From contig NZ_BMLT01000004.1 of NCBI RefSeq assembly GCF_014645375.1, positions 62,001 to 126,000 on the forward strand: a stretch of 64,000 nucleotides of DNA, given 5' to 3'. The position numbers and the translations under genes are program-made. The stretch comes from Marinobacterium nitratireducens (lineage in GTDB: Bacteria; Pseudomonadota; Gammaproteobacteria; Pseudomonadales; Balneatricaceae). Below are positions 39,275 through 47,718 of this stretch, piece by piece. The stretch's first letter is position 1; the number at the start of each line of letters is the position of its first letter. The notes beneath the pieces were generated by a model that searched no databases, was not told the DNA's origin, and saw only the letters and a list, made by a program, of their open reading frames with translations.

Positions 39275-39754
39275 TCAGTCGTCGATCTGAAGCTCGGTGC
39301 CGACCGGCGTAAGCCCGAACAGGTCCAGCAGGTCGGTATTGCGCATGCGCACGCAACCGTGTGAAAGCGGAATGCCCATAGGCTCGGTATCGGGCGTACC
39401 GTGAATGTAGATATAGCGCCGCATGGTATCCACCTGTCCCAGCCGGTTGCGTCCCGGCTCGAGCCCGCAGAGCCAGAGAATGCGAGTCAGGATCCAGTCG
39501 CGGCCGGGATGGGCCGCGGCCAGCGCCGCATTATAGATTTCACCGGTAAAACGGCGACCGACGAAAACCGCATTCGGCGGCAGCCCCTCGCCGATCCGCG
39601 CGCGGATGTAGTGACGCCCCCGGGGGGTGCAGCCACTGCCTTCGCGCTCCCCGGGCCCGTTGAGCGCGGTCGAAACCGGATAGCTGCGCAGCGGCCGGTC
39701 GTCTTCGAACAACACCAGCCGCTGCTGCGACAGCGAAAGCTTCAGGCTGATCAT
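39275..39754 (-). CDS. L,D-transpeptidase (YkuD domain)
   Basis: Start at 39754: its ATG overlaps the TGA of the TetR gene (ATGA), indicating coupling. 159 aa. The YkuD catalytic motif is YIHGTPDTEPMGIPLSHGCV, with the nucleophile Cys in SHGCVRM. LRSYPVSTALNGPG is the first strand. There is no signal peptide, unusual for a periplasmic enzyme, as in other small YbiS/YafK-less relatives found in Pseudomonas. It may crosslink or trim peptidoglycan if exported by another route. Neighbour to nagZ, also in peptidoglycan turnover. Confidence 0.88.
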   Translation of the reverse strand: MISLKLSLSQQRLVLFEDDRPLRSYPVSTALNGPGEREGSGCTPRGRHYIRARIGEGLPPNAVFVGRRFTGEIYNAALAAAHPGRDWILTRILWLCGLEPGRNRLGQVDTMRRYIYIHGTPDTEPMGIPLSHGCVRMRNTDLLDLFGLTPVGTELQIDD

Positions 39755-40407
39755 AACCAGCAAAACTGCGTCGTTTCGGCCCGCGCCTGCAGGCCCGCCG
39801 CCAGTACCGGAACCATCCGATGCAGGGTCCGCTCCAGCTGCGCCCCGGCGTCGTTGGCCTGCTGATCGATCACCGCCAGCGTCTGGAAGTTGGACAGCGT
39901 GAACACCACCGAGCCCAGCAGAAAATGCAGGCGCCAGAAGAATTCATCGTCGGCCATCGGCGCCGAGTCGGCCCGCAGCTGCATCAGATAGGGCTGCAGC
40001 CGCCGGCTGTAGCGCTCGGAAAGGAAGTCCCGCAGCTCCCGCTGCGACGGCATGTAGGCGAGTTCCAGCAGGCGCGTGAACACCGCCAGCGCGTCCGGCG
40101 TCACGCCATCCACGCTGAGCAGGGCCCGCATCAGCATCTCCACCAGTTCCTCGAGGGCGATGGTCTGATCACCCAGCGACTGGCGCTCCTCCAGGCGCTG
40201 CTCGAGGTCGTCGAGCAGCGGCACGATATAGGCCTCGGCCACCGCCAGAATCAGCCGCTCCTTGGAACCGAAGTGGTAGTTGACCGCGGCCAGGTTGACG
40301 CCGGCCTTGGCCGTAATCTGGCGCATGGTGGTTTCGGCAAATCCCTGCTCGGCGAACAGCCCCGCGGCCACCTGCAGTATCTTGCCCGCGGTATCGGATT
40401 GCTGCAT
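39751..40407 (-). CDS. TetR-family regulator, PsrA-like
   Basis: The protein is 218 aa. HTH region residues about 20-55 (TMRQITAKAGVNLAAVNYHF, GSKERLI). The ligand-binding half carries LMRALLSVDGVTPDALAVFT and EFFWRLHFLLGSVVFTLSNF, close to PsrA of Pseudomonas, which senses long-chain fatty acids and controls beta-oxidation and rpoS. The adjacent nagZ supports this, since psrA-nagZ adjacency is known in Pseudomonas. First gene of a psrA-like / L,D-transpeptidase / nagZ / mscS string on the minus strand. Confidence 0.85.
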   Translation of the reverse strand: MQQSDTAGKILQVAAGLFAEQGFAETTMRQITAKAGVNLAAVNYHFGSKERLILAVAEAYIVPLLDDLEQRLEERQSLGDQTIALEELVEMLMRALLSVDGVTPDALAVFTRLLELAYMPSQRELRDFLSERYSRRLQPYLMQLRADSAPMADDEFFWRLHFLLGSVVFTLSNFQTLAVIDQQANDAGAQLERTLHRMVPVLAAGLQARAETTQFCWL

Positions 40408-40459
40408 CTAAAACCCTCCCTGTCAGCGCCCCCTCGGGACCGGGCTGTGAACAACAGGC

Positions 40460-41548
40460 TCAGCGGGACAGCAAGCGACTCTTGTAGAGCCGGTCCCACC
40501 AGCGCAACATCAGGCGGTCGCCGGTGCTGACCGCAAAATCGCTGAGCCGCTCCTGCAGACTCTTTTTCTCTTCGTAGCGCACGCTGAATACATCGGCATC
40601 CTTCGAGGCCTTCATCAGATAGTCGTCACTGGTACAGATCTCGTCGACCAGCTTCTCTTCGAGAGCGCGTTTGCCGAACCAGATTTCGCCGGTCGCGACC
40701 TTGCGGATATCCAGTTGCGGACGGTAGCTGGAGACGAACTCCTTGAACAGCTCGTGGGTATCCTCGAGCTCCTCGATGAACTTTTCCCGCCCCTTGTCGG
40801 TATTCTCGCCGAACATCGTCAGGGTGCGCTTGAACTCGCCGGCCGTCAGCACCTCGTAGTCGATATCGTGCTTCTTCAGCAGCTTGTGGAAATTCGGCAT
40901 CTGCGCCACCACGCCGATGGAGCCGAGCACCGCGAACGGCGCGGCCAGCAGCCGGTCGGCCAGGCAGGCCATCATATAGCCACCGCTCGCAGCGACCCGG
41001 TCGACGCACACCGTCAGCGGTATGTTCTGGGCGCGGAAACGCTCCAGCTGAGAGGCCGCCAGGCCGTAGGTATGGACCAGGCCACCCGCACTTTCCAGGC
41101 GCATCACGACCTCGTCTTCCGGCGTCGCCAGGGTGAGCACGGCACTGATCTCCTCGCGCAACGGCTCGACTTCGCTGGCGCGAATATCGCCGTCGAAATC
41201 GAGCACGAAAACACGCCGGCGCTTCTCGTTCTCGCCTTCGCCCTCTTCTTCGGAGCCGCCCTTCTTCTTCAGCGCCTTGCGGCGCGCCTTGGCCTCGGCC
41301 TTTTCCTTCTTGTGTTCTTCCTTGAGCAGCGCCTTGTAGCTTTCCTTGTCCATGATCGCCGACTCGAGGCTATGCTGCATATCCTCGAGGCGCTCGTTGA
41401 GGCTGGTCACGCTGATCTCGCCGGGCGCACTGCTGCGCCGGTTGCGCGACGCAATCAGGGCGATGCCGCCCACCAGCAGCAGCAGCGCCAGCACGATGGT
41501 AAGGGTCTTGGCCACAAAGAGGCCGTAGTCCGACAGAAACGAGAGCAC
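40460..41548 (-). CDS. sohB: SohB, inner-membrane signal-peptide-peptidase-like protease
   Basis: The protein is 362 aa. TM helices at about 8-32 (LFVAKTLTIVLALLLLVGGI), then a highly charged linker (KEEHKKEKAEAKARRKALKK, about 75-110). The S49 peptidase core: VFVLDFDGDIRASEVEPLRE, VDRVAASGGYMMACLADRL (catalytic Ser), GSIGVVAQMPNFHKLLKKHD, and FGENTDKGREKF. Family length is normal. It degrades membrane or periplasmic peptides. Divergent from the SCP2 gene. Confidence 0.93.
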   Translation of the reverse strand: MLSFLSDYGLFVAKTLTIVLALLLLVGGIALIASRNRRSSAPGEISVTSLNERLEDMQHSLESAIMDKESYKALLKEEHKKEKAEAKARRKALKKKGGSEEEGEGENEKRRRVFVLDFDGDIRASEVEPLREEISAVLTLATPEDEVVMRLESAGGLVHTYGLAASQLERFRAQNIPLTVCVDRVAASGGYMMACLADRLLAAPFAVLGSIGVVAQMPNFHKLLKKHDIDYEVLTAGEFKRTLTMFGENTDKGREKFIEELEDTHELFKEFVSSYRPQLDIRKVATGEIWFGKRALEEKLVDEICTSDDYLMKASKDADVFSVRYEEKKSLQERLSDFAVSTGDRLMLRWWDRLYKSRLLSR

Positions 41549-41636
41549 TGAGTTCTCCAGAAAAAGTTATAACCCCAAGGCTCGCTAATGTACCATAAAA
41601 GCCTGATTTCCATAGCCGTTGTTATAGACAGGTACC

Positions 41637-41963
41637 ATGACCAGCGAACAGCCCAGCGTCGAACGCGTAATCGAGAAACTGCCGTCGCGCTTTCGCGCCG
41701 ACCAGGCAAAGAACGTCACCTGCGTGTACCAGTTCATCCTGGATGAGCGGGATGTCTTTTATATCGATATACGCAACCAGGAGTGCCGCGTGATCCGCGA
41801 GCGCCACTCGGACCCCGACATCACCCTGATTCTGAACTCGGTAACCTTTATTCGCGTGGTCACCGGCGAGCAGGACGGCATGGGCGCCTTCCTCAAGGGC
41901 CACCTGCGCGCCGAGGGCAACGTCATGCTTGCGACCCGTCTCACCAAGCTGTTCAGAAAATAG
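41637..41963 (+). CDS. SCP2 sterol-binding domain protein
   Basis: The protein is 108 aa. VIEKLPSRFRADQAKNVTCV, FYIDIRNQECRVIRERHSDP and DITLILNSVTFIRVVTG fit the single SCP2 fold, ending GNVMLATRLTKLFRK. It probably binds lipid or acyl chains in the cytoplasm. Single gene with a short divergent promoter region shared with sohB. Heptamer array 3 begins seven bases after its stop. Confidence 0.88.
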   Translation: MTSEQPSVERVIEKLPSRFRADQAKNVTCVYQFILDERDVFYIDIRNQECRVIRERHSDPDITLILNSVTFIRVVTGEQDGMGAFLKGHLRAEGNVMLATRLTKLFRK

Positions 41964-41969
41964 GTTCAG

Positions 41970-42053
41970 GTGTTACGGGTTACGGGTTACGGGTTACGGG
42001 TTACGGGTTACGGGTTACGGGTTACGGGTTACGGGTTACGGGTGGCAGGTTAC
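41970..42053 (+). repeat. Heptamer array 3: nine GGGTTAC units
   Basis: Nine perfect GGGTTAC (41977-42039), preceded by TGTTAC and followed by degenerate GGGTGGC and AGGTTAC. It lies between convergent SCP2 and nudC genes without any R2/R3 hairpin beside it. Confidence 0.97.
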
Positions 42054-42076
42054 GCGCCACAGCTCGAGTGAGATCA

Positions 42077-42859
42077 CTAACCGGCTTCGCCGCGGCGCCA
42101 GGCGTCGATCAGCATCGCGGAAATGGCGAAGGACGGCGGCAGGTCCGGCAATTCGTCGCGACTGAACCAGCGTGCATCGAGAATCTCGATGCCGTCCGGC
42201 GTAAGCTCTCCGGCCTCGTACTCGGCGAAGAAGCCGAGCATCAGGGCATGGGGAAATGGCCAGGACTGGCTCCGGAAATAGCGCACCCTGCCGACCTCGA
42301 TGCCGACTTCCTCGCGGATTTCCCGCGCCACCGCCGCCTCGGCGGTTTCGCCGGCCTCGATAAATCCGGCCAGAGTACTGTAACGCCCGGCCGGGTAATG
42401 CGGAGCGTGGGCCAGCAGGCAGCGGTCGCCGCGGGTCACCAGCACGATAATGCACGGCGAGATCCGCGGATACTGGCTCAGGCCGCAGGGGGCGCACTGC
42501 TTGGCAAGATCGCGGTCATGCTGCGCCAGCGGGCCGCCGCAACGTCCGCAAAAGCGGTGCTGCTCGTGCCATACCGCCAGCTGCGCGGCGCGGGACAGGC
42601 GCACGTACTCGAGCTCGCTCGTCGCCGAAGCCAGCAGCGTGCGCAACGGCGCGCCTTCCAGCGAGGCGACCAGGGCACTGTCGGCGGCTAGCACCAGCAG
42701 AGTACCGTCGGCAATCGAGCCCAGCGGATAGCGCGCCTCGACGTCGTCTCTCCCCGATTGCCCCAGGACCGCCGCACCGAACACGAAGCTCCCGTCTTCC
42801 CCCTGCAGCAGCCGACCGCCGGCCGCCAGCAAATACCCCTCGTTTCCTGCCTGCGTCAT
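42077..42859 (-). CDS. nudC: NudC, NAD-capped RNA hydrolase / NADH pyrophosphatase
   Basis: The protein is 260 aa. The zinc site is CGRCGGP and CAPC. The Nudix box is GFIEAGETAEAAVAREIREE with VGIEVG, and SQSWPFPHALMLGF is the NudC-specific motif after it. It removes NAD caps from RNA and cleaves NADH. The N-terminal 100 residues are the usual variable domain. Single gene; upstream is the nhaB leader. Confidence 0.94.
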   Translation of the reverse strand: MTQAGNEGYLLAAGGRLLQGEDGSFVFGAAVLGQSGRDDVEARYPLGSIADGTLLVLAADSALVASLEGAPLRTLLASATSELEYVRLSRAAQLAVWHEQHRFCGRCGGPLAQHDRDLAKQCAPCGLSQYPRISPCIIVLVTRGDRCLLAHAPHYPAGRYSTLAGFIEAGETAEAAVAREIREEVGIEVGRVRYFRSQSWPFPHALMLGFFAEYEAGELTPDGIEILDARWFSRDELPDLPPSFAISAMLIDAWRRGEAG

Positions 42860-43111
42860 CCGCAGCCTCCCTGTCCTGCTTGATTCGGGTCACAGCAGCC
42901 GAACCCGGCGGCTTTTTACCCCGCAATGCCGGGTTCCGGGGCCGGATATAAGCCTCTCCCCCGACTTGTGACCTATTTTTATCCGTGCCGGCTGCTGTTA
43001 GTCTAGGCGCCGTTTTGCCGACAGCCGACGGGGTTCCAGACCGCTCAGGCCCGGCACCTGGCGCAAAAGACCATAACCATAACAGACTCAGCCGCTATAG
43101 GAACAACAGCG
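42860..43111 (+). other. Leader/promoter region of nhaB, possible structured RNA
   Basis: A 250-base gap between divergent nudC and nhaB. It carries several GC inverted segments, for example GCCGGCTGC near 42987 with GCCGACAGCCGAC near 43017, and CCAG/CTGG arms near 43035-43063. The nhaB ribosome site is weak (AGGAAC). It might hold a regulatory RNA, but no class is recognised. Confidence 0.3.
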
Positions 43112-44614
43112 ATGACGCACACTCTTCCCCAGGCGCTGGCGCGCAATTTTCTGGGAAATTCTCCGGTCTGGTACAAGCAGGCGATTATCGGCTTTCTGCT
43201 TCTGAACCCGGTCGTTCTTTACGTCGCAGGCCCCGTTGTGACCGGCTGGCTGCTGATTTTCGAGTTCATCTTCACGCTGGCGCTGGCGCTCAAGTGCTAT
43301 CCGCTGCAGCCGGGCGGCCTGCTGGCGATCGAGGCCATCGTTATCGGACTGGCGAGTCCCGACGCCGTTTACCAGGAGGTCGAATCGAACCTCGAGGTGA
43401 TCCTGCTGCTGATGTTCATGGTGGCCGGCATCTACTTCATGAAAGGGATGCTGTTGTGGCTGTTTACCAAGATTCTGCTGCGGGTCCGCTCGAAATCCAC
43501 CCTGGCGCTGCTGTTTTCGCTGTCTGCCGCGACGCTGTCGGCCTTTCTCGACGCCCTCACCGTGACCGCGGTACTGATCAGCGTCGGCGTCGGCTTCTAC
43601 GCTGTCTACCACAGGGTCGCGTCCGGCAAGCCTTTCCAGTCCGAACACGATCATTCCGATGACCAGGGGCTCGACGAGCAATACCGCACCCAGCTCGAAC
43701 AGTTCCGCGCCTTTCTGCGCAGCCTGCTGATGCACGGTGCCGTCGGCACCGCCCTCGGCGGCGTCTGCACCCTGGTCGGCGAGCCGCAGAACCTGCTCAT
43801 TGCGCAGAAGGCGAACTGGGACTTCGTACAGTTTTTCCTGCTGATGGCGCCGATCACCATGCCGGTGCTGGCGGCAGGCCTGGTCACCTGCGTACTGCTC
43901 GAGAAGTCGCGCCTGTTCGGCTACGGCGCCCGTCTGCCGCGCAATGTGCGCCGGATACTGGAGGATTTCGCCGCCGAAGAGGAGCGCAAACGCACTCCGC
44001 GGGACCGCGTCATGCTCTCGGTACAGATGCTGGTGGCGGTGTTTCTGGTCGTCGCCCTGGCCTTCCATCTCGCCGAAGTGGGTTTGATCGGTCTGTGCGT
44101 GATCATTCTGCTGACCGCCTTCAACGGCGTCGTCGAAGAACATCAGATCGGCAAGGCTTTCGAGGAGGCGCTTCCCTTCACCGCACTGCTGGTGGTGTTT
44201 TTCTCCATCGTCTCGATCATCCACGAGCAGCACCTGTTCCAGCCCATCATCCACGCGGTACTGTCGCTCGAACCCGATGCCCAGCCGGCGGTTTTCTTCC
44301 TCGCCAACGGCGCCCTTTCGGCTATCAGCGACAACGTTTTCGTCGCCACGGTTTATATCAACGAAGTGCTGGACGCGCTGCACAACGGCGAAATCAGTCG
44401 CGAGCAATTCGACAAGCTGGCGGTGGCGATCAACACCGGCACCAATATCCCGAGCGTCGCCACGCCCAACGGACAGGCCGCCTTCCTGTTCCTGCTGACC
44501 TCTGCCCTGGCTCCCCTGATCCGGCTGTCGTACGGACGCATGGTGCTGATGGCCCTGCCCTACACCATCGTGATGAGCGGTGTGGGCTTTATCATGGTAT
44601 CCACGTCGCTGTGA
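43112..44614 (+). CDS. nhaB: NhaB, Na+/H+ antiporter
   Basis: The protein is 500 aa, family length, with 11-13 TM segments. [20 protein letters not shown] opens it; [20 protein letters not shown] holds the conserved Asp pair region, [20 protein letters not shown] and NPQ-like [19 protein letters not shown] follow, and [20 protein letters not shown] is the typical late motif. It expels Na+ in exchange for H+ at the inner membrane, complementing the Na+-NQR pump. Heptamer array 4 begins at its stop codon. Confidence 0.95.
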   Translation: MTHTLPQALARNFLGNSPVWYKQAIIGFLLLNPVVLYVAGPVVTGWLLIFEFIFTLALALKCYPLQPGGLLAIEAIVIGLASPDAVYQEVESNLEVILLLMFMVAGIYFMKGMLLWLFTKILLRVRSKSTLALLFSLSAATLSAFLDALTVTAVLISVGVGFYAVYHRVASGKPFQSEHDHSDDQGLDEQYRTQLEQFRAFLRSLLMHGAVGTALGGVCTLVGEPQNLLIAQKANWDFVQFFLLMAPITMPVLAAGLVTCVLLEKSRLFGYGARLPRNVRRILEDFAAEEERKRTPRDRVMLSVQMLVAVFLVVALAFHLAEVGLIGLCVIILLTAFNGVVEEHQIGKAFEEALPFTALLVVFFSIVSIIHEQHLFQPIIHAVLSLEPDAQPAVFFLANGALSAISDNVFVATVYINEVLDALHNGEISREQFDKLAVAINTGTNIPSVATPNGQAAFLFLLTSALAPLIRLSYGRMVLMALPYTIVMSGVGFIMVSTSL

Positions 44615-44682
44615 CGGGTTACGGGTTACGGGGTTACGGGTGACGGGTGACGGGTGACGGGTGACGGGTGACGGGTGACGGG
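44612..44682 (+). repeat. Heptamer array 4: hybrid GGGTTAC then GGGTGAC units
   Basis: After the nhaB stop: GGGTTAC, GGGTTAC, GGGGTTAC, then six GGGTGAC (44638-44679) and GGG. It is the only array holding two variants; the first unit's TGAC part contains nhaB's TGA stop. An R3 hairpin follows five bases later. Confidence 0.95.
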
Positions 44683-44687
44683 AAAAT

Positions 44688-44756
44688 GTAGGAGCCCACG
44701 CTGTGGGCGAATAGCCTTCGCACCCAAGCTGGTTCGCTCGCGGAGCGAGCTCCTAC
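44688..44756. repeat. R3 dispersed hairpin repeat
   Basis: GTAGGAGCCCACGCTGTGGG at the left and CGCGGAGCGAGCTCCTAC at the right. It lies between convergent nhaB and dnaQ and may act as a bidirectional terminator or REP element. Confidence 0.75.
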
Positions 44757-44786
44757 GCCTCGGTGAAACCCTTTCCGGCGTCCGCC

Positions 44787-45509
44787 TTACGCCTTGCCCT
44801 CATCCTCGACCTGCTCCCAGACCGAGGGGCCGCCGCTTTTCTTCGCCAGCAGCGACAGGAAGGCCTGATGCGCCTTCAGTTCTTCGTCATTGGCGGCAAC
44901 CACGCGGAGGCTGTAACGGCCGGGCTCGATGCGGCGGATCCGGCTTTCGCCCGTGTCGTCGCTATCCGCGTCCTCGCCGGTATCCAGCTTGAGCTGGCCG
45001 CCGGTCAGCGCCAGGTAGACATCGGCCAGTATTTCCGAGTCCAGCAGCGCGCCGTGCAGCTCGCGGTGCGAGTTGTCGATGCCGTAACGCTTGCACAGCG
45101 CATCGAGGTTGTTCTTCTGCCCGGGGTGCTTGCGACGGGCCAGCATCAGGGAGTCGGTGACCCGGCATATCTGCCGGGTCCGCTCGGGGCGGCCGTTGCG
45201 CTCGAACTCGGTATCCATGAAGCCGACGTCGAACGCCGCGTTGTGGATGATCAGCTCGGCTCCGTCGATGAAGTCGATGAACTCCTGCGCAATCTCGGCG
45301 AACCTGGGCTTGTCAGCGAGGAATTCGTTGGTGATACCGTGCACCTCGATGGCTTCCTGATCCACCTCGCGGTCCGGCTTGATATAGCGGTGATAGGTGC
45401 GGCCGGTCAGCTTGCGCCCGACCATCTCGACACAGCCGATCTCGATGATATTGTGCCCCTCGGCCGGTTCCAGGCCGGTGGTCTCGGTATCCATGATGAT
45501 CTGACGCAT
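44787..45509 (-). CDS. dnaQ: DnaQ, DNA polymerase III epsilon proofreading subunit
   Basis: The protein is 240 aa. Exonuclease motif I is MDTETTGLEP (Asp 7, Glu 9), motif II is IIHNAAFDVGFMD, and motif III-epsilon is HRELHGALLDSEILADVYL. The C-terminal region after DTGEDADSDDTGES is the linker and polymerase contact. It proofreads the replicative polymerase. It is directly adjacent to rnhA on the same strand, the well-known dnaQ-rnhA linkage, here co-oriented rather than divergent as in E. coli. Confidence 0.96.
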   Translation of the reverse strand: MRQIIMDTETTGLEPAEGHNIIEIGCVEMVGRKLTGRTYHRYIKPDREVDQEAIEVHGITNEFLADKPRFAEIAQEFIDFIDGAELIIHNAAFDVGFMDTEFERNGRPERTRQICRVTDSLMLARRKHPGQKNNLDALCKRYGIDNSHRELHGALLDSEILADVYLALTGGQLKLDTGEDADSDDTGESRIRRIEPGRYSLRVVAANDEELKAHQAFLSLLAKKSGGPSVWEQVEDEGKA

Positions 45510-45956
45510 CTAGTTGACCTGCTTCGACAGTGCCTCGACGCCCTTGTTGGCCAGCGCGTCGGCGAGTTCGTTTTCCGGATGACCGCTGTGCCCCTTGACC
45601 CAGTGCCACTGCACCTCGTGCCGGGCCACCTGTTCATCCAGCCGCTGCCAGAGATCGGCATTCTTGACCGGCTGCTTGGAGGCCGTCTTCCAGCCATTGC
45701 GCTTCCAGTTGCGCAGCCACTCGGTAATCCCCTTGCGCACGTACTGGGAATCGGTGGTCAGGTGCACCTTGCAGGGGCGCGTCAGCGCCGCCAGCGCCTC
45801 GATGGCGGCCATCAGCTCCATGCGGTTATTGGTGGTGGCGGGCTCGCCACCGAACAGCTGCTTTTCCTGTTCGCCGTAGCGCAGCACTGCGCCCCAGCCA
45901 CCGGGGCCGGGATTCCCCTTGCAGGCGCCATCGGTGTAGATTTCAACGGTTTTCAC
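45510..45956 (-). CDS. rnhA: RnhA, ribonuclease HI
   Basis: The protein is 148 aa. [32 protein letters not shown] and [16 protein letters not shown] contain the Asp/Glu/Asp metal site, and [18 protein letters not shown] the final His and Asp. It cuts RNA in RNA-DNA hybrids. The gene overlaps the upstream methyltransferase by 14 bases and abuts dnaQ. Confidence 0.97.
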   Translation of the reverse strand: MKTVEIYTDGACKGNPGPGGWGAVLRYGEQEKQLFGGEPATTNNRMELMAAIEALAALTRPCKVHLTTDSQYVRKGITEWLRNWKRNGWKTASKQPVKNADLWQRLDEQVARHEVQWHWVKGHSGHPENELADALANKGVEALSKQVN

Positions 45957-46719
45957 GACAGGTTTTTCCTCGTGCCGTCGCCTCCGGCAGAGGCAGACTG
46001 ATAAGCTTGCGGCGGCGCCACTCGGGCTGGATCGGCGTCATGCCGGCCACATCCTTGCGCGCCACCAGAAGAATGAAGGCGCCATGATTACTGCGCCCAT
46101 GCCGCCCGAAGCGCTCCAGGCCGCGGAAGCGATGGCGCCACTTCTGCCCTTCGAAGGGTGGCCTGAAGTATCCGGTCATCTGCTTCACCTCCGCCAGCTC
46201 GACCAGGCTAAGCCAGTCGCTGAGACGCCCCTGGCTGATGAAATGCCCGCACCAGGGCACGTCACTGCGGTGACGGCCGATACGGTGGCACAGCCCCCAG
46301 AGACTCAGCGGATTGAAGCCCAGCACCAGCAGATGACCGCCCGGGCGCAGCACCCGTGCCGCTTCGCGCAGCACCTGGTGCGGACTCTGGGCAAAATCCA
46401 GCGCATGATGCAGCAGCACCACGTCCAGACTGTTCCGCTCGATCGGCAGCTCCTCGTTGGCGGCGATGATGCTGTTTTGCCCAAGACCGAGCTCGAGCGC
46501 CGGAGCGACAATGAACTTGTGCGAGACCGGACTGCTGTCGAACATGCAGATCTGGCTGTCGATGCCCAGCTGCAGCAGATGGTAGCCGAACAGCGTCGGC
46601 AGCAACCTCGCCACCATTTCCTGCTCGGCAGCCAGCAGCTCCTGCCCCAGCTCGGTGTTGAACCAGGCTCGCAGCGCAGGTATCAGCTTGTGCAGCGGAG
46701 GTTGAGGACGGAATTTCAT
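45943..46719 (-). CDS. Class I SAM-dependent methyltransferase (YafS-like)
   Basis: The protein is 258 aa. The SAM-binding part is less canonical at motif I ([18 protein letters not shown]), then [20 protein letters not shown] and [20 protein letters not shown] identify the methyltransferase-11 type. [20 protein letters not shown] and [18 protein letters not shown] complete it. Position beside rnhA and divergent from gloB equals yafS of E. coli. Substrate unknown. Confidence 0.85.
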   Translation of the reverse strand: MKFRPQPPLHKLIPALRAWFNTELGQELLAAEQEMVARLLPTLFGYHLLQLGIDSQICMFDSSPVSHKFIVAPALELGLGQNSIIAANEELPIERNSLDVVLLHHALDFAQSPHQVLREAARVLRPGGHLLVLGFNPLSLWGLCHRIGRHRSDVPWCGHFISQGRLSDWLSLVELAEVKQMTGYFRPPFEGQKWRHRFRGLERFGRHGRSNHGAFILLVARKDVAGMTPIQPEWRRRKLISLPLPEATARGKTCRENR

Positions 46720-46872
46720 CGGGCAAGGGAGCTCAGCGGGCTTCGGGCCTTAAAGTGTAATATCGATCAACTGCCGGCAACACCGCCCGTACCGACATCG
46801 GACGCGGCGCCATGTTAACAGCCACTGCCGGTTAAGGTAACCTGTAGCGCAATCAATAAAGCGAGGTCAGGC

Positions 46873-47646
46873 ATGTTTCAGGTAACCCCCATCCCGGCAT
46901 TCAACGACAACTACATCTGGACCCTTGCCGACCCGGCGGGGCCGCGCGTCGCCGTCGTCGACCCCGGCGACGCCGCTCCGGTGCGCCGCTACCTGGAACA
47001 GCGCGGCCTCACCCTTGCCGCGATCCTGGTCACGCATCACCATCCCGACCACACCGGCGGCGTCACCGAGCTGGCCCGGGAGTTCGCGGCACCGGTTTAC
47101 GGTCCGGCGCAGTCGCCTTTTAAAGGCGTCGACCGTCCCCTGAACGATGGCGACAGCTTCGAGCTTTTCGGGCAGACCCTCGCGGTGCGGGAAGTGCCGG
47201 CCCACACCCTGGACCACATCAGTTACTTCAACGCCGGCGAGCCCTCTCAGCTGTTCTGCGGCGACACTCTGTTTCTCGCCGGCTGCGGACGCCTGTTCGA
47301 GGGCACGGCGGCACAGATGCAGCGGGCCATGGACTACTTCCGCACCCTTCCGGACGATACAGAAATTTACTGCACTCACGAATATTCCCTATCAAATCTT
47401 GCCTTTGCCGCCGCGGTGGAGCCGGAAAATGACGCCATCCGCGACGCATTAGAACGCTGCCGTAACCTGCGCGACCAGCACCTGCCGACGCTGCCAAGCC
47501 ACATCGGCAGCGAAAAACAGATCAATCCGTTCATGCGTACCCACCTCGATAGCGTGCGCGAAAGCGCCAGCCGCCATGCGTCTAAAGCACTTTCCGGGCC
47601 AGTCGAAACCCTGGCCGCGATTCGCGAATGGAAGAACCAATATTGA
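46873..47646 (+). CDS. gloB: GloB, hydroxyacylglutathione hydrolase (glyoxalase II)
   Basis: The protein is 257 aa. The metallo-beta-lactamase motif is THHHPDHTGG (His 55, 56, 57, Asp 59, His 60). VPAHTLDHISYF and CGDTLFLAGCGRLFEGTA supply further ligands, and YCTHEYSLSNLAFA is the glyoxalase II-specific block. It hydrolyses S-lactoylglutathione to D-lactate. Followed by mltD as in E. coli and Pseudomonas. Confidence 0.95.
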   Translation: MFQVTPIPAFNDNYIWTLADPAGPRVAVVDPGDAAPVRRYLEQRGLTLAAILVTHHHPDHTGGVTELAREFAAPVYGPAQSPFKGVDRPLNDGDSFELFGQTLAVREVPAHTLDHISYFNAGEPSQLFCGDTLFLAGCGRLFEGTAAQMQRAMDYFRTLPDDTEIYCTHEYSLSNLAFAAAVEPENDAIRDALERCRNLRDQHLPTLPSHIGSEKQINPFMRTHLDSVRESASRHASKALSGPVETLAAIREWKNQY

Positions 47647-47718
47647 TCAAAGCTTGACCAATTCAGCCGTGATACATAGAATGTTGAAAAATTTTTAAGC
47701 GAATCAGAACCTTGAACA

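Noticed and set aside
41977..42039. Telomere-like repeat or linear replicon end
   Set aside because: GGGTTAC resembles telomeric repeats, but it is internal, lies between ordinary genes and has sister arrays with other variants.
41970..42053. CRISPR array
   Set aside because: Unit is 7 bases with no spacers and no cas genes; it is a simple tandem heptamer array.
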